A stretch of DNA of 64,000 nt from Beaufortia kweichowensis (taxonomy: Eukaryota; Chordata; Actinopteri; Cypriniformes; Gastromyzontidae): contig CM032816.1 in the NCBI GenBank assembly GCA_019155185.1, positions 10,394,510 through 10,458,509 of the forward strand. The letters run 5' to 3'. The notes under the pieces are model-generated. The model saw only the letters and a program-made list of their open reading frames with translations, was not told the origin of the DNA and made no database searches. This document shows, in pieces, positions 1-11,009 of this stretch. The position numbers were made by a program, and so were the translations under genes. Position 1 is the first letter of the stretch, and every line of letters begins with the position of its first letter.

Positions 1-232
1 TCTCAGAGCGCACGAGTGGAACCTCAACCTCCTGAGATGAGGCCCATGGAGCTCGGGGAGACCTCCGCTGGCGGCAGGGACAGCAGCCCATGGGACTGGT
101 GTATAATCAGGAGACGGGACAGTGGGAAAGCGTGTATCGGCAGCCGACGGCAAGCGCTCCGCCTGAGGCAGCGCAAGACGCCTTAAACCCAGAGGTGCCT
201 GTTGATAATCCAGATGAGGACTCGCTCAGGAG
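1..232 (+). CDS. ambra1: ambra1 partial exon with a probable frame break
   Basis: The frame that joins the next exon at 232/309 reads back as a plausible AMBRA1-type sequence (LRWRQGQQPMGLVYNQETG) but meets TGA at 33-35. The frame starting at base 1 is open from 1 to 183 and reads SQSARVEPQPPEMRPMELG at its start. A single missing base between the two, for example in the GGGG run at 55-58, would join them. The alternative is an intron boundary inside 1-60, but no good polypyrimidine tract precedes any AG there. The 5' part of the exon is cut by the window edge, so this is less certain than the break at 3645-3648. Confidence 0.6.
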
Positions 233-3200
233 GTAAGGAAATGTGCCAGGTGACATTTAGATGTTTTTACATGGTCATACTTACATTTTATTTTTTTATT
301 TGTTTTAGGAGATTGTTGGAATCGTCGCTGTTTCCATTTTCTCGATATGATATGTCAGGATCCAGAGATCATCCGATATACCCAGACCCTGCCAGGTACC
401 CGTTTGAGAAAATCAGAGACCCATTTTTTGGTTAACGTAAAGTGCCAACCCATAGTTGAAACTCTCTCTTCCACACTTTCTAAGGTTGTCTCCAGCTGCA
501 TACTATGCTCAGAGAATGATCCAGTATCTGTCTCGGAGAGAAAGTATTCGCCAGCGTTCCCTACAGAATCGCTTACGGACACTTTCAACCTCTCAATCTG
601 ACAGCCAGGCTAATAACCCATCCTCCACACCACCTGAGGCCAGCGATGGAGACTATGAAGACATAGAGTGAGTGCCGTAATACTGACTAATTCAGTGCTT
701 CTATTTTACAGTGCGATTACATTTATAGCTGTATAAACTGCTGTTTATGTAAAACACAGAATAGTTATCAAGCTTCATCATTATTACAAAATCTGCATTA
801 GAAATACGGCACGTTTGGGTTATATGAAAATGTTTGATGTTCTGTTTTCTTCATCACAGGGAACCTGGAGACAGGACGAGACACAGAATGCCTCGCAACG
901 CCAGAATGTCAGCCCCTTCTCTCGGACGCTTCGTCCCACGGTAACTAAGATTAGTTTCATTCTTCATTTTAATAAATGCCTCTTTACTCTAAATCTGAAT
1001 TGCAAGATTTTTGTAATGAGATTTTAAACAGGAACTAATATATTTTAAAAAGGAAATAATACATGTATAATATATCAATATATTTTGAACTGTATTTTAA
1101 AGTGGAGTTTGTAAGAAATAGAAAAGGCAAATTTTGAGAATATGTAAGCTGCAATCTGTTTGAAACATAAAGTTGCAGTTTACTTTATGTTCTTATCGTT
1201 TGTGTCAAATGATTTCAAACTGGCATTTCCTGATAAATTATACATGACAACCCATTTAATAAATTATTATATTATATATTAACCAAAAAAGTAACACATT
1301 GCAGCTTTGATAGTGTTAATGTTCATTAATAATGAATATTGCTTTGATAAATGAATTTTGTCCTGTGAATATTTTCATTGATTGTTCTTTCTAAAGGAGG
1401 TTTCTGTTACCGGAGTATCTGCCTTACGCTGGACTGTTTCATGAGAGGGGTCAATCAGGGCTGGCCACACACTCCTCCATTAACAGAGTATTAGCAGGTA
1501 CACACAGTGTCTTTTTTATTTCTGTCAGACTGATTTCATGTGGTTTGATATGCATTCATTCATAATTCTCTGTAACAGGTGCTTCTATAGGTGATGGGCA
1601 GTCAGCTGTGGCCAGTAACATCGCCAACACCACATACAGACTACAGTGGTGGGATTTCACCAAGTTTGACCTTCCAGAAATTAGCAATGGTATATTGTTA
1701 CAAACACTTTTGTTTTGATAATCATATCGCTTTGTTTCTTGACATGTTTTGAAACCTAATTTTTGAGAAACACTTTTCTTCTCTCAGCATCTGTCAACGT
1801 CCTTGTTCCTCATTGTAAGATCTACAACGATGCCAGCTGTGATATTTCAGCAGATGGGCAGCTCTTGGCCGTGTTCATTCCCAGCAGTCAACGGGGTTTC
1901 GCAGACGAGGGCAATCTGGCCGTTTACTCCCTCGCGCCCCATAACTTGGGCGAGATGCTCTACACCAAGAGATTCGGTCAGTGTTTAACATACAATTAAA
2001 GCAGTGTCTCAAATCTGGGGCTTGACCTGACTGTTTGAATGACATTTTTGTGTATTTATCATCACGTTTCAGGTCCAAACGCAATCTCTGTCAGTCTTTC
2101 TCCCATGGGTTGCTACGTGATGGTGGGATTGGCCTCTCGAAGGATTCTGCTTCATCCCACCACTGACCACATGGTGGCGCAAGTGTTCCGCCTGCAGCAG
2201 CCGCACGGAGGCGAGACGTCCATTAGGGTAAGAAAACGGGCTTTTTGTATCCACATATAGTGAATGAAGACAATTGAGTGAAAGTTACACCAGAGACATT
2301 GTTTTTTAGTGTTTTCTGTGCGTCTGATTGTCTTTTCTTTGGACATCCTGCAGATGATGTTCAATGTGGTCTATCCCATGGCTCCAGACCAGAGGAGACA
2401 CGTCAGTATTAACTCAGCCAGATGGCTTCCAGAACCAGGCATGGGATTGGCCTACGGAACCAACAAAGGAGACCTGGTCATCTGCAGGCCAGTGTGAGTA
2501 ACCGCTTTATAAAACACCCAGCTGAAATGCCAGACACACAGTTGGGCGTCTGGCCTACATAAATGTCTGAGAACTAAAGAAAAAGTGCTCCTGTAGCTCA
2601 ACTGTTTGCCTCAAATTTGTATTTGGACTTTCGGTGAACAAAGATATATTTCCAAATAGACAGAATGATTTGATTTAATTGTTTGTTATATGTAAGTAAA
2701 TTGCATGAACGTTATGTACCATCTCTGATCTTTAACCATTAAGCCGCCCCACCCCAAGCGCACCATACAGCACAGTAGCTATGGAAATTGATGATAAAAA
2801 ATCATACAGCGCAATAAAAGATACATTTTTACAACCAGCTTTTTCCATAAACATGCACAAGAGCTTGTGTTAATATTGATTCAGTGAGAGAAACCGAGTC
2901 AGACTGGCTTACTGCTCAGTTCATTTTTCAGAATTAAACAACAAATGATTGGGTCATTTTTGTAAATACGTTGGATATATAGTTCATGTTAGATGTCCTT
3001 GTCATTAGATTATCATCTTCATTAGTGGCAGGAAACTCTTCCACTGGAAAACACGACACAGTTATCGTTTTTTAATAAAGTTACAGATCGCATTACTTTT
3101 GCAGCTTATCGCTTTCGAGGAATTCTGTCTGTGAGCATACGGGTCTCTTATAAAATCGCTGCCTACACAGACATGCTTCTTTGCGTTTGCATTTATGCAT

Positions 3201-4748
3201 TGTGCAGATGCTTTTATTCAAAGCGACTTTAGTGTATTTAAGGTATAAATTTTGTGTGTTTCCTGAGATAATACTCTACCAGTTAAGCTAGTGAAACTTT
3301 AAATTCACTTTAATGCAGTGAGGTCTGAAATCTTTTATTCATCCGCAGTGATTTCCGCAGCGATGGGGACAGTTCATCCGATCTGACTTCGGATTCGTTG
3401 TTTAACGTCAGCAGTGGCAGCAGCAGCCGAACCCGTGGAGTGGAACGCCCGGGGTCAGAAACTGAATTTGTGTTGTTCATAACAAACCCAATATTGCATT
3501 GCAGTGTTATTAATAATCTGAATTAAATTCTTTTAGGACAAGCAGGTCTGGCTGGCGATTCGACCGGGACATGGGTCTGATGAACGCTATTGGCCTGCAG
3601 CCTCGTCAGCCCGCCCCGTCTGTGACCTCACAGGGCACGCAGACGCCGTGGTGCGACTGCAGAACGCCGAGACGCAGACGGAGAGAGAACTTCCTTCAAC
3701 CAGCACCTTCCAGAACACACACACGTCCAGACACAGTAATCATATTTGTGTATCTCAATATGCTTTTGCTTTGAAATGGCTGATTATATCACTGATTATA
3801 TCCACTGTCTTGCTCTTTCAGCGGTTCATACGGCCAGCACCAGCACGGACAGAGACACACACCCAGACACGTCACACACAGTGACACACACAGCCGTTCA
3901 AGCATCAACCTCAGAGGGATCGCTCAGCCGGACTAACTTACCCAGCACGTACCACGGTAACCGCTGCCCTCCTTCATCTGAGAGGGGTAATGGGGCGAGA
4001 TTGATTGAAGTAATCTACACGAGATCTGTGTTGTGTCATACTGATGGTTTTAGACAGATATTACTGTCTCAGGTGCTTTATTACTTGCTGTTAGCTCGTC
4101 TAATTAAATCTGAGCTTTAGTTCCACGGATATAATGGGTCCCTGAGAGTTAATAGATTATAATCTGGGATATTTTTGTTTGTTTATTTTTGGCGTTAATT
4201 TAACGTTAAATATTAACATTTTATTTTACAAATGGTTAATTTATCATGTATACATTTGAAATGTCTTTCTATTAGGGGAATCGGCAGCCGAGTCTAACCC
4301 AGGAGAGGACGCACTTTCTCGTATCCGCCGTCTTATGGCGGAAGGCGGAATGACGGCCGTGGTCCAACGGGAACGCAGCACTACCATGGCCTCAATGGGT
4401 GGCTTCGGAAACAACATCGTAGTCAGCCATCGGATTCATCGTGGATCGCAGACCTCGGTGAGGACGACTCAGACGGGAAACCCGACCTCAGAGGCGACCG
4501 CTGGGCTTGGTACCTCGTCTGCAGCTCTCTTTCACACAGACTCTCTAGAAGCTCCGGGTCCGTCAGGGTCTGGCGGTTCCACGCTTCCGCCCATGGTTGA
4601 GGCGGACTTGTTTGGACACCGTCAGAATGATGACCCTCAACCCCCTAGCCGCCTAAACATGTCCAACCATAGCAACAACAATAACAACGAGCATAGCTAC
4701 AGTGAAAGCAGGAGCCGGGATTATCCTGATGACCCGTACGGCAGATAG
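1..4748 (+). CDS. ambra1: AMBRA1, C-terminal part (autophagy and cyclin D scaffold), 13 exons
   Basis: AMBRA1 is a largely disordered WD40 scaffold that links Beclin-1/VPS34, dynein light chain, PP2A and CRL4-DDB1. The N-terminal WD40 exons lie outside the window. Exons seen: 1-232 (partial), 309-395, 485-667, 860-940, 1397-1497, 1579-1689, 1788-1976, 2073-2227, 2354-2493, 3349-3453, 3537-3735, 3822-3956, 4276-4748 (TAG stop). All junctions are GT-AG. Phases close from 309 to 3645. Recognised stretches include RMIQYLSRRESIRQRS, LLPEYLPYAG, QWWDFTKFDLPEISN, DASCDISADGQLLA, EMLYTKRFGPNAIS, SINSARWLPEP and MAEGGMTAVVQRE. Two TQT motifs (dynein light chain binding in mammals) lie at 3637-3645 and 3672-3680, but in different frames. 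The segment after CRP does not contain the WDQL-type LIR that mammals have there. Assignment is firm; which teleost copy it is stays open. Confidence 0.95.
3187..3300. repeat. SINE-like fragment in ambra1 intron
   Basis: Contains the fish-wide core GATGCTTTTATTCAAAGCGA followed by text that resembles the usual continuation of this family. The same family recurs at 7350-7503 and, in reverse orientation, at 17820-17870. Family named only by resemblance. Confidence 0.5.
3537..3735 (+). pseudogene. ambra1: ambra1 exon carrying a 1-base deletion between the two TQT motifs
   Basis: The exon is 199 nt, but its flanking phases require 200. Up to 3645 the frame reads ...SVTSQGTQT. From 3648 onwards the AMBRA1-like sequence VVRLQNAETQTERE is in another frame, and that frame joins correctly to the next exon at 3822. 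Comparison with the human spacing places one lost base at CC (3646-3647). Read literally, the protein shifts frame after the first TQT and loses its C-terminal ~220 residues. This can be an assembly or sequencing error or a real lesion; the sequence alone does not decide. Labelled pseudogene only for this broken exon, not the whole gene. Confidence 0.8.
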
Positions 4749-7200
4749 TCTTACGTTTGGTGGACATGAAGACGTCTGCACAGTGCTCGGGCATTTCGTG
4801 ACGTGCCATCGGCGCACCTTTGGTTACAATGACAGGACTGACAGAACTTTCGGGGACGGAACCAGTGAACTTCCTGCCTCTGTTCTGACTCCTCCCACTT
4901 TGGCCTTATTTGGGGAAGAATGAGTGCCAAGCGTTTCATGCCGTCTCCTTGGAGACGTCAGCCTCACCCTTTCTGTCAAAACCAACTCGGACTCTTTCTT
5001 TGGGGAAGCATTATTATTGCACTTGCGTGTTGGACCCAAGTTATAATTTTTCTTCCTTTTAAGGTCGAGTCTGGGACATTTCATCATTCCACGCGTGAAA
5101 GGGCGTCATACTTGAATTATTTGCATCCTGCGGGATGGAATTACACGGTTTGAAGCTCCGGATACATCATCTGCCAATCGAAGTGCCAGTTAAGGGCGTG
5201 TCCTTTCTGACCTTTCCGGCAACCAGGGCCCGCCTGGTCTGATGTGTTTTTCTTTGTTTTTCAGGACATTTGATGTGAGAAACATGGTGAAGCCGTACAG
5301 ACGTTCCTCACAGGTTAACACTAACTCCGCTTTCTCATCATCCTGTATTGATTTTCCCGTCATTTTGGTTATTTGTGTTCGATAATGTGACTTCCACAAT
5401 AGTGTTTGAGACGTACGGTTGATGAACAATGTCTGCGTTGAAGCTCTCAGACTGAAAACACTCGTGTGTATGTATGTGTGTGTGTGTGTGTTTGTGCGTG
5501 TCCCCCTTAAACTTCCAAATGGCGAGTTTTATGATGGTTTTTAATTTGAATTTATTTATCTGTGGTTTGAATACATTGTTGAAAGCATGTCGTCTCTAAT
5601 CGTCTGTTGGGTTAAAAAAACGCGGTTCTTGAACTTTCACTGTGCTTCACATCTCTCATATCTGCATGTGTGTCCAATTACAGAGCTTTTATATGAATGG
5701 GCGTGGCTGAACATGGAGGGCGGGGCTTAAGCGAAATAGCATGTAGGCTGTAGAACGCACAACAAGTGGAATTTGGTACGCTAAAGTTTTGCAAAAGTGC
5801 ATCTTTATGATTTATCCGTGCTAAACCTTAAAATTCAATTCTCAAATATAAGGCCATCAGAATTATTTGTGCTAAATGATTTGCTAAAACAAAACATCCA
5901 CCAATCACAGCAGGCCACTTCGTAAAGGCAACATCGCGTAAAAGTTATCGCCGTACGATTGCACTAATCTATCCTTTTCTCTTTCCAAACTGCAACAAGA
6001 GTCAATAAAGCAGATGTACAAATAATCACACTTGAATAATGTATAACAGATATTTCTTTCAGATGGGCGTTGGGGAGAGATTTGGCACTATATGCTCATA
6101 TACCGCAGGTCTGTAAACACGCACACCGCTGAGGTCACTGATCGGACACTGTCTGTCTGCATGCATGTGTCCGCCTACAGAGTTTTATTCTAGATAAATG
6201 TAGCATTGTAAATGTAGAGTTGGTAAATCATGAAAAAAACTTGAAATCATATTTTGGACACTTGCCTTTTCAGCTTCATTGTGCTTGTTTAGATCCTCGC
6301 GTGCTAGCGGCATTAACAGGCCTTTAGTTAACTTAACAAGCATTTACTCCCTCTGCTTTTATTTGTGTCTAAGATTACATTTTATTAGATGTCTGGAAAA
6401 TTCCTGTTATTTTAGCTGCTTGGCTTGAATTTGTAACTTTTTGTAAAAAAAGAAGAAAGGAAAACCGTTTCCTATAAGAATGACACTTTTGAAAGTTTTG
6501 GGATGTTTCGTTGGATTGTGGAGGTTATAGCAAGCAATGGCAGCTGAGGAACCTTTTGGAAATCACAGATCTTTCCATGTTTTTCTGTTTTATTTCAGCT
6601 GTAAATTCTTCACAAGAGTGTTTTAGTTCATGTAGGAGTGTTGGTTCTGTATGATTGATGGTGCTTTCTTTGTTTGGATATTTATTTTGTGCTTTGTGAG
6701 AATGATGAATGCAATCAAGATTTTAATCAATGCCTTTACGTACTAAAATAAAACAACATGCTTCTGATCACGTATACAGATATCATCTTAAACCATCATA
6801 TCTAGCCATTTCACTTATATTTGACCATATGCACACCTTATTTTAGTTTTAGGCCTAAAATCACTGTCATATTCTTTAGCAGACGCTGAAGAAAGATTAG
6901 CTGATGGCAACTGAAAGCGTGATGTTTTAAACTGTAATTGTGTTCTTGTTGGCTGTGTGGTTGTGTATATCTTTTCACTGCTGGATCGGTACCTGAAACA
7001 AAAGTCATGATGGTGGAAAGACTAGAATTTGACGTCCTTGTGAGGGATGTCGTGTATTGACTTACCATAAATGTGTAGTTGCTCCTTTATGTAGTGGAAA
7101 TGAGGATTTGGTGTTGTAAAAGATGATTTTGTGGGACACCAAAGATCCTGTGGTTATGATGATTATGAGAGTTTTAATAAAATGGAAATATGGAAATTAC
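4749..7200 (+). other. ambra1: ambra1 3' UTR and possible 3' ends
   Basis: The stop codon is followed by about 2.4 kb with no supportable coding exon. Candidate polyadenylation signals AATAAA occur at about 6002, 6747 and 7176. The last lies in a run consistent with a terminal site, so the UTR may extend to about 7.2 kb. A short TG repeat lies at 5466-5491. Short ORFs here show no family signature. Confidence 0.5.
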
Positions 7201-8078
7201 TACTTTTGTTTTGGATTTATTTTTAATTACTGGACCACGTTGTGATTATTTTTACGTGTGAGTTTTTTTTTACGTAATGGATTTTCACATCCATTAATTG
7301 AATTTTCCCACAAAATCTGCACTAATACAATGCAAAAAAGTGATATCAGGTTGGTATTTGTTTTAATGCATTTTTAATTATTTAGATTTATGCACATTTT
7401 ATCCAAAGTGACTTAAAAAGTATGGATTCAAGGTTTACATTTTCATCATTGTGTGTATTTCAGTGGAAATGAACCCATGCCCCTTACCAATTGATCCACA
7501 GGAACATAATTTAAATAAACAACAACATTTTTAACATTTTTTATACATTACAACTAATTTCAAGTCATTTCAAATGATCAATTTAAGTTAAACAATTTCA
7601 ACTAGTTTTTATGAAATAATGTAAAAAGTCTGTTTTTACATTAGCCATGTTGACTGAATAATTTTTTATAGTGTACAACAAGAATCACAACTTAAAATTA
7701 CATAAATTACAAAATGAAAGACAACTGTTGTTTGTTATGCATGTGTTATTTCTGGTTTTCCATTTAAGTTGACATGGCATTAAATTCATCAATGCATTAA
7801 GCGCTGCACAGCTGTTACACAGTCAAGTAATTCAATTCTGTTAGATAACCGCCTTCCTCTTTAAATGACAGTAACTACATTAGACTGTGTGCCTTTAAAA
7901 GACAACATAAAACCAGGAGGAATTTAGCAGCAATACAATCCTTCCACATTTCTTTCTCCGGTAAATTCAGGGTATTATAGATGTCGTCTCTAGAGGTTAG
8001 ATGACGGGTTACGGTGGCATGAGGATGGGCGTTACTGTTTGACTCATTTAAAATCCTCTCTACTGTTTTCTCATTCAG
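7201..8078 (+). other. ambra1-chrm4 intergenic / chrm4 5' intron
   Basis: About 880 bp of AT-rich DNA. It includes a second SINE-like fragment at 7350-7503 (CACATTTTATCCAAAGTGACTT core and an AACCCATGCCCC tail). A non-coding chrm4 first exon may lie here or upstream, because the next chrm4 exon is preceded by a strong splice acceptor, but none can be pinned down. Confidence 0.4.
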
Positions 8079-8149
8079 ACTGCTGGAGATCATGAAGACG
8101 GCTGTTGCTGAGGTTTACTCTGGGGACTTTGAATGGCTTGTCTTCAATG
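8079..8149 (+). CDS. chrm4: chrm4 small 5' exon with an in-frame upstream start codon
   Basis: The exon is preceded by a strong acceptor (tract ending TTTTCTCATTCAG at 8078) and followed by donor GTAAGTTG at 8150. It contains ATG at 8092. Translating from there gives 19 codons plus one base that joins in frame with the exon at 8910, making ...FNGSS at the junction. NGSS also occurs in the N-terminus of mammalian M4, which supports coding use. The alternative is that this is only 5' UTR and translation starts at 8921. Mammalian CHRM4 coding sequence is in one exon, so a split N-terminus would be a lineage difference. Confidence 0.6.
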
Positions 8150-10168
8150 GTAAGTTGATGCTAATGTGATCATGTTAGTGTCATTTAATACCACCAAGCC
8201 ATGTCAGTGAAAGTCTCTTTAATTTGTGTTTTGTAAAGTAATTTCATTTGATTTGTGTGTTTATTTCTATAAGGTTATCTAGTTGCATGCCACATATATT
8301 ATATGAAGTATATGTGACCCTGTCTGTAAAAACATTAAAGTAGTCGTAGGCATAAAAATAATGAAGATAATTACATGTATATGATCAAATATTTAAATTA
8401 TCTTTTACGATATTGAGATCAATGATTTAAAAGATTTTTTTTAAATAACATTGACATTTTTTTTATTTATGTTTGTTGTCAAATATTTATTTGTGAGGCC
8501 TTTTCATCAAATATAGTTTGTCATGATTGAAATTCAGAACATGAAATATTAAAGTGAATAGTGAAATAACCTGTGGAACGGTGAAAGTTAACAGGTTAAA
8601 GATATCAATTTATATTTATAGTTTCACAAAATGATCTTTACATTATGTAAAATGATTTTATGTAAAAAAAAAAAAGGAAATAAAAAAATTTACTTGGCTG
8701 GGTTTTCACAGATTGTGTCACATCTATTTAATATTTTTAAAATAATATTTTTTATATTTTATTACTTTCTATGTACATGCAGTTGCAATGTATATAATAC
8801 ATGTGTGTGTTTAGTTTCATAACAATGTTATTTAAAAACTTTTTTTATTTAATTACCCCACAAATGTCACATTTCTACATTTTACAATGCATTTTTCTTA
8901 TTTTCACAGGTTCCTCGATCATGCTCAACATCAGCATTCATAATCTTTCCACCAAAGAATCTCACATGTTATCTGGAAGATCACGTCATGTGTACGGGGC
9001 CGTAGGGGTTTCAATCATCGTATTTATAACCGGCTGCATCAGTATGTTAACAGTCCTGGGCAACGTTCTTGTACTTCTATCAATCAAAGTCAACCGCAAC
9101 CTCCGAACCATCAACAACTACTTCCTCTTCAGTCTGGCTTGCGCTGACCTCATCGTTGGAGTGTTTTCAATGAATCTCTACACTGTGTACGTTATTAAGG
9201 GCTACTGGCCCTTGGGACCACAGATGTGTGATTTATGGTTGGTGGTGGATTACGTGGTAAGTAACGCTTCTGTGATGAACCTCCTTGTGATCTGTTTTGA
9301 CCGTTACTTCTGCGTCACCCGGCCTCTGAGTTACCCTGCCAGGCGCACCGCGGGGTGGGCAGGGGCAATGATCGCGGCGGCCTGGTTGTTGTCTGTGCTT
9401 CTCTGGGCTCCGGCCATCCTTCTTTGGCAGACTGGACGGGATGGTCGTAAGGTCCCGGAGGGGGAGTGCTACATCCTGCTCCTCGCCAACCCCGCTGTTA
9501 CCCTGGCAACCGCCATCCCTGCATTCTACCTTCCTGTTATAATAATGACTGTACTGTACACACGGATATCCCTGGCCAGTCAGAGGCGAGTTTGTAAGCA
9601 AAAGCTCGAATCGGCAAACCTTCTGAGTGGAGGAACGTCGATCAACACAAACCCTGATATAGTAAATGACATTAAAATCAATGAAACCCGATTCAAAGAT
9701 GACTCTGACATCATCAGAAAGAGCCGGATCTGCAGCATTCCCTCACACAACTCTGTGGATTCAAGCCCCGATGCCTCCATGGAAGATACAAAACCAAAGA
9801 CCCTGACAGGTTGTACGGAAGTTAGTCGGAAGATATTTCACACTAACAGTAATCTAAACCACACCTGTGTCCTCAAAGATGTCTCTAAATTGACCAGACG
9901 GAGGTCCTCGAGAGAGAAAAAGGTGACAAGGACCATATTTGCCGTTCTCCTGGCCTTCATCTTCACCTGGACGCCTCATAATGTCATGGTTCTCATTGCG
10001 ACCTTCTGTCACTGTTGTGTTCCGGAGGTTTTGTGGATGGTGGGATATTTTCTGTGCTATGTCAACAGTATGATTAATCCAGTGTGCTATGCTTTGTGTA
10101 ATGCAACCTTCAAAAGAACTTTTAAAAGATTGTTAATGTGCCGCTTTAAAAATCTGAGTTTAAAATGA
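8092..10168 (+). CDS. chrm4: Muscarinic acetylcholine receptor M4 (Gi/o-coupled GPCR)
   Basis: Coding exons 8092-8149 and 8910-10168 give 438 aa; starting at ATG 8921 gives 415 aa. Core numbering from 8921: N-glycosylation sites N3 and N8; Asp110 (3.32, amine-binding) in VVDYVVSN; DRY at 127-129; PAILLWQ in TM4; TAIPAFYLPV in TM5; VTRTIFAVLLAFIFTWTPHN in TM6; GYFLCYVNSMINPVCY in TM7. The third intracellular loop spans about 221-332, some 70 residues shorter than in human M4, and contains none of its proline-rich text. The aromatic-cage position 6.51 is His353 instead of Tyr, TM5 has Pro at 5.45 and TM7 has Phe at 7.40. M2-family features and the position beside ambra1 and mdk support chrm4 over chrm2. 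Confidence 0.93.
8313..8722 (+). mobile_element. MITE copy 1 (TGTGACC family), in chrm4 intron
   Basis: Starts TGTGACCCTGTCTGTAAAAA and ends with the inverted counterpart TTTTCACAGATTGTGTCACA. The internal text (TTAAAGATATCAAT, then CTTTACATTATGTA) matches the copy at 36165-36402 in the same orientation. No transposase. Non-autonomous DNA element; the superfamily is not assigned. Confidence 0.75.
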
Positions 10169-10226
10169 GTATCTTAACAATGACTCTTTCTGACAAATTA
10201 ATTAAGAACTTGATTTGCTAAACATT

Positions 10227-10581
10227 TGTGACCCAGTCTATGAAATCTATGTAGTTATGTGATGTGTTTTTTACATGAAGAACATTCAGTGAAATTACAA
10301 TTTTAATATCTTTAATATTGACTGAAAAAGATCATGTCAAAGATTGAAGTTCATGTTAAGGAAGGCAACTTCTGACATTTGGTGTCAATAAAATCATTCA
10401 TTTCAGTGTTATAAATGAAAATTTGAGTACTGTATCTTACAATCTTTCATATAATCTATCATTTACAGCAATAAACACACATGAACTACTTTGTCATTTT
10501 TATGTCTATGACTACTTTGATGCTTCTAATCTTATAAGTATATTTTGAGACTTCAGCCTGGATTTCATAGACAGGGTCACA
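10227..10581 (-). mobile_element. MITE copy 2 (TGTGACC family), in chrm4 3' UTR, inverted
   Basis: Termini TGTGACCCAGTCTATGAAAT and ATTTCATAGACAGGGTCACA are inverted repeats. The interior (TTTAATATCTTTAATATTG, then CATGTCAAA) matches the reverse complement of the copy at 36165-36402, so this copy lies opposite to copies 1 and 3. Confidence 0.75.
10387..10392 (+). terminator. chrm4 polyadenylation signal, proximal
   Basis: AATAAA about 220 nt after the chrm4 stop, lying inside the MITE at 10227-10581. A second AATAAA at 10927-10932 could give a longer 3' UTR that ends beside the mdk 3' end. Confidence 0.5.
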
Positions 10582-10926
10582 TTTTGTGATGGAAAATGTG
10601 TTTGATGTTTATGATGCTGAAACTCCATGTGTCAAACATTTGGCTGTATGTGACATTTCATTCTTTTTTTTACATTTGTATAAGATCGAAAAACTAGTTG
10701 CCAATTTACTTTCATTTCTCAAACATGGATTGAGTGCTTGTATGCAATCTGTACATAAAACTTTACAGAAGAGCCTGATATGTTTGTGTCTGTTTTTTAT
10801 GAACCAAAATGAAAAAAAGTGTTTGTTTAACTATTTAACCTGTGGCTGAGGTTGTATATTCCAAATGTTTGACTTTATTTATTTCTTCCTTCATTCTGTA
10901 GAGTTTGTAAGTTTGTATGTTTTTAC

Positions 10927-10932
10927 AATAAA
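10927..10932 (+). terminator. chrm4 polyadenylation signal, distal
   Basis: AATAAA in TACAATAAATAAG, followed by a T-rich stretch. It would place the chrm4 3' end near 10.95 kb, within about 50 bp of the convergent mdk 3' end. Confidence 0.45.
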
Positions 10933-11003
10933 TAAGTGAAAACCCTTTGTCTTTGTTTTTTACAAAGGCACCAGAAATTATATTGAAAATACACTTTTCT
11001 TCA

Positions 11004-11009
11004 TTTATT
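11004..11009 (-). terminator. mdk polyadenylation signal
   Basis: TTTATT on the + strand reads AATAAA for mdk, about 510 nt past its stop codon. No other AATAAA was seen between it and the stop, though the region was scanned only by eye. Confidence 0.5.

Noticed and set aside
8801..8920. Upstream extension of the chrm4 ORF to an ATG at 8801
   Set aside because: It lies in an AT-rich intron before the splice acceptor at 8908-8909; its hydrophobic Phe-rich residues are not receptor sequence.
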